Source: Comamonadaceae bacterium (GTDB lineage: Bacteria; Pseudomonadota; Gammaproteobacteria; Burkholderiales; Burkholderiaceae_C). Taken from it: a DNA stretch of 64,000 nucleotides. A program made the translations under genes and the position numbers. This document shows, one piece after another, positions 63,428 to 64,000 of this stretch. The stretch is taken from assembly GCA_027484575.1 (NCBI GenBank), contig JAIXSQ010000010.1, forward strand, positions 124,001 to 188,000. Direction: 5' to 3'. The notes under the pieces were generated by a model. The model had not been told where the DNA came from. It searched no databases and saw only the letters and a program-made list of their open reading frames with translations. Every line of letters begins with the position of its first letter. Position 1 is the first letter of the stretch.

Positions 63428-64000
63428 ATGGCGAAGCGACCCGCCGTTCCCCGTCCTGCCCGCGGCGACCCGCCCACCCCCGCATCGGCGGCCGATGTGT
63501 GGATGCGCGCCCGGGGCTGGACGCCGTTCCCGTTCCAGCACGAGGCCTGGGCCGCCATCGGCGAGGGCCGCAGCGGCCTGCTGCACGCCACCACCGGCGC
63601 GGGCAAGACCTACGCGGTGTGGCTGGGCGTGCTCGATGCGCTGCTGCGCGCCCATCCGCCCGGCCGCGGCGCCGAGCCCTTGCGGGTGCTGTGGATCACC
63701 CCCATGCGCGCGCTGGCCGCCGACACCGCGCGCGCCCTGGCCGAGCCGCTGGGCGAGCTGGCCCCGGCCTGGACCCTGGGCCAGCGCACCGGCGACACGC
63801 CCGCGGCCGAGCGCGCCAGGCAGGACCGGCGCCTGCCCACGGTGCTGGTCACCACGCCCGAATCGCTGAGCCTGCTGCTGACCCGCGAGCGCGCGCGCGA
63901 GGAGCTGGCCGGCACGGCGTACGTGGTGGTCGACGAATGGCACGAGCTGCTGGGCAGCAAGCGCGGCGTGCAGCTGCAGCTGGCGCTGGCGCGGCTGCGG
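63428..64000 (+). CDS. ligase-associated DEXH-box helicase (Lhr-like), 5' part; gene runs past the window end
   Basis: The first 191 codons are present. The Q-type motif is FPFQHEAW (Q37), motif I TTGAGKT (55-61), Ia [10 protein letters not shown], Ib [10 protein letters not shown] and motif II DEWH (169-172), followed by [22 protein letters not shown] is typical of the Lhr-like helicase that partners the ATP-dependent DNA ligase and its exonuclease. Those two genes are at 37952-40731, so the usual module is split. CACAAT lies 10 bases before the ATG, with no ribosome site. It is divergent from the SulP gene. Confidence 0.9.
   Translation, partial: MAKRPAVPRPARGDPPTPASAADVWMRARGWTPFPFQHEAWAAIGEGRSGLLHATTGAGKTYAVWLGVLDALLRAHPPGRGAEPLRVLWITPMRALAADTARALAEPLGELAPAWTLGQRTGDTPAAERARQDRRLPTVLVTTPESLSLLLTRERAREELAGTAYVVVDEWHELLGSKRGVQLQLALARLR

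Overview
The window is a very GC-rich (about 70% by eye), densely coded chromosomal segment with strongly GC-biased third codon positions. Gene content and order point to a betaproteobacterium of the order Burkholderiales, most likely Comamonadaceae (Ramlibacter/Variovorax-like). The markers are DUF971-ubiE-Tim44-ubiJ-ubiB, FmdB-DUF502-aspS-nudB-clsB, the rubrerythrin/CCG/DUF3501 trio, several Bug-type periplasmic receptors, ugpBAEC and a paired cphA'/cphA locus. I found no tRNA or rRNA gene, CRISPR array, transposase or prophage. The only repeats are short intergenic elements.

Layout. 1-4837: tail of a type I secretion HlyD adaptor, then a converging minus-strand polysaccharide locus (UDP-GlcNAc 2-epimerase, YaiO-like outer-membrane barrel, processive GT2 synthase, predicted alpha/alpha-toroid glycan enzyme). 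5045-10681: valS, then the divergent rubrerythrin / Fe-S CCG protein / DUF3501 module. 10700-18553: minus-strand glycerol-3-phosphate / glycerophosphodiester uptake genes ugpB-A-E-C, with ugpQ separated from them by a three-gene block (Bug receptor, NTF2-like protein, PuuE-like deacetylase). 18818-23133: a 1291-residue flavin plus Fe-S oxidoreductase and a HIT protein. 23278-26373: a double-FecR-domain exported protein with a TpsB-type outer-membrane transporter but no TpsA. 26385-30990: ubiquinone genes. 31052-40731: symporter, FmdB, DUF502, aspS, nudB, EEP hydrolase, clsB, then the ligase-associated exonuclease and ATP-dependent DNA ligase. 40784-43271: folE, a BLUF blue-light sensor, a thioesterase and DUF429, tightly packed. 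43231-48466: homoprotocatechuate meta-cleavage genes under HpaR. 48491-56041: cyanophycin synthetase pair, divergent from an ABC exporter and DUF1854 protein. 56070-64000: methyltransferase, LysR, Bug receptor, chemoreceptor, a GIY-YIG-like protein coupled to a SulP transporter, and the start of the ligase-associated helicase.

Working together: the wecB cluster probably makes, polymerises, exports and trims a ManNAc- or GlcNAc-type exopolysaccharide. The ugp genes import glycerophosphodiesters and split them. The hpa genes take homoprotocatechuate through ring cleavage and decarboxylation, but the isomerase (HpaF) and final aldolase (HpaI) are not here. The cph genes make the nitrogen reserve cyanophycin. 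Loci that look least described are the BLUF-folE operon, the YaiO/GT2/epimerase polysaccharide locus, the FecR-TpsB pair, the PH-like/ABC/DUF1854 cyanophycin accessory pair, and the GIY-YIG-like protein coupled to SulP. All function calls come from reading the sequence without database searches.
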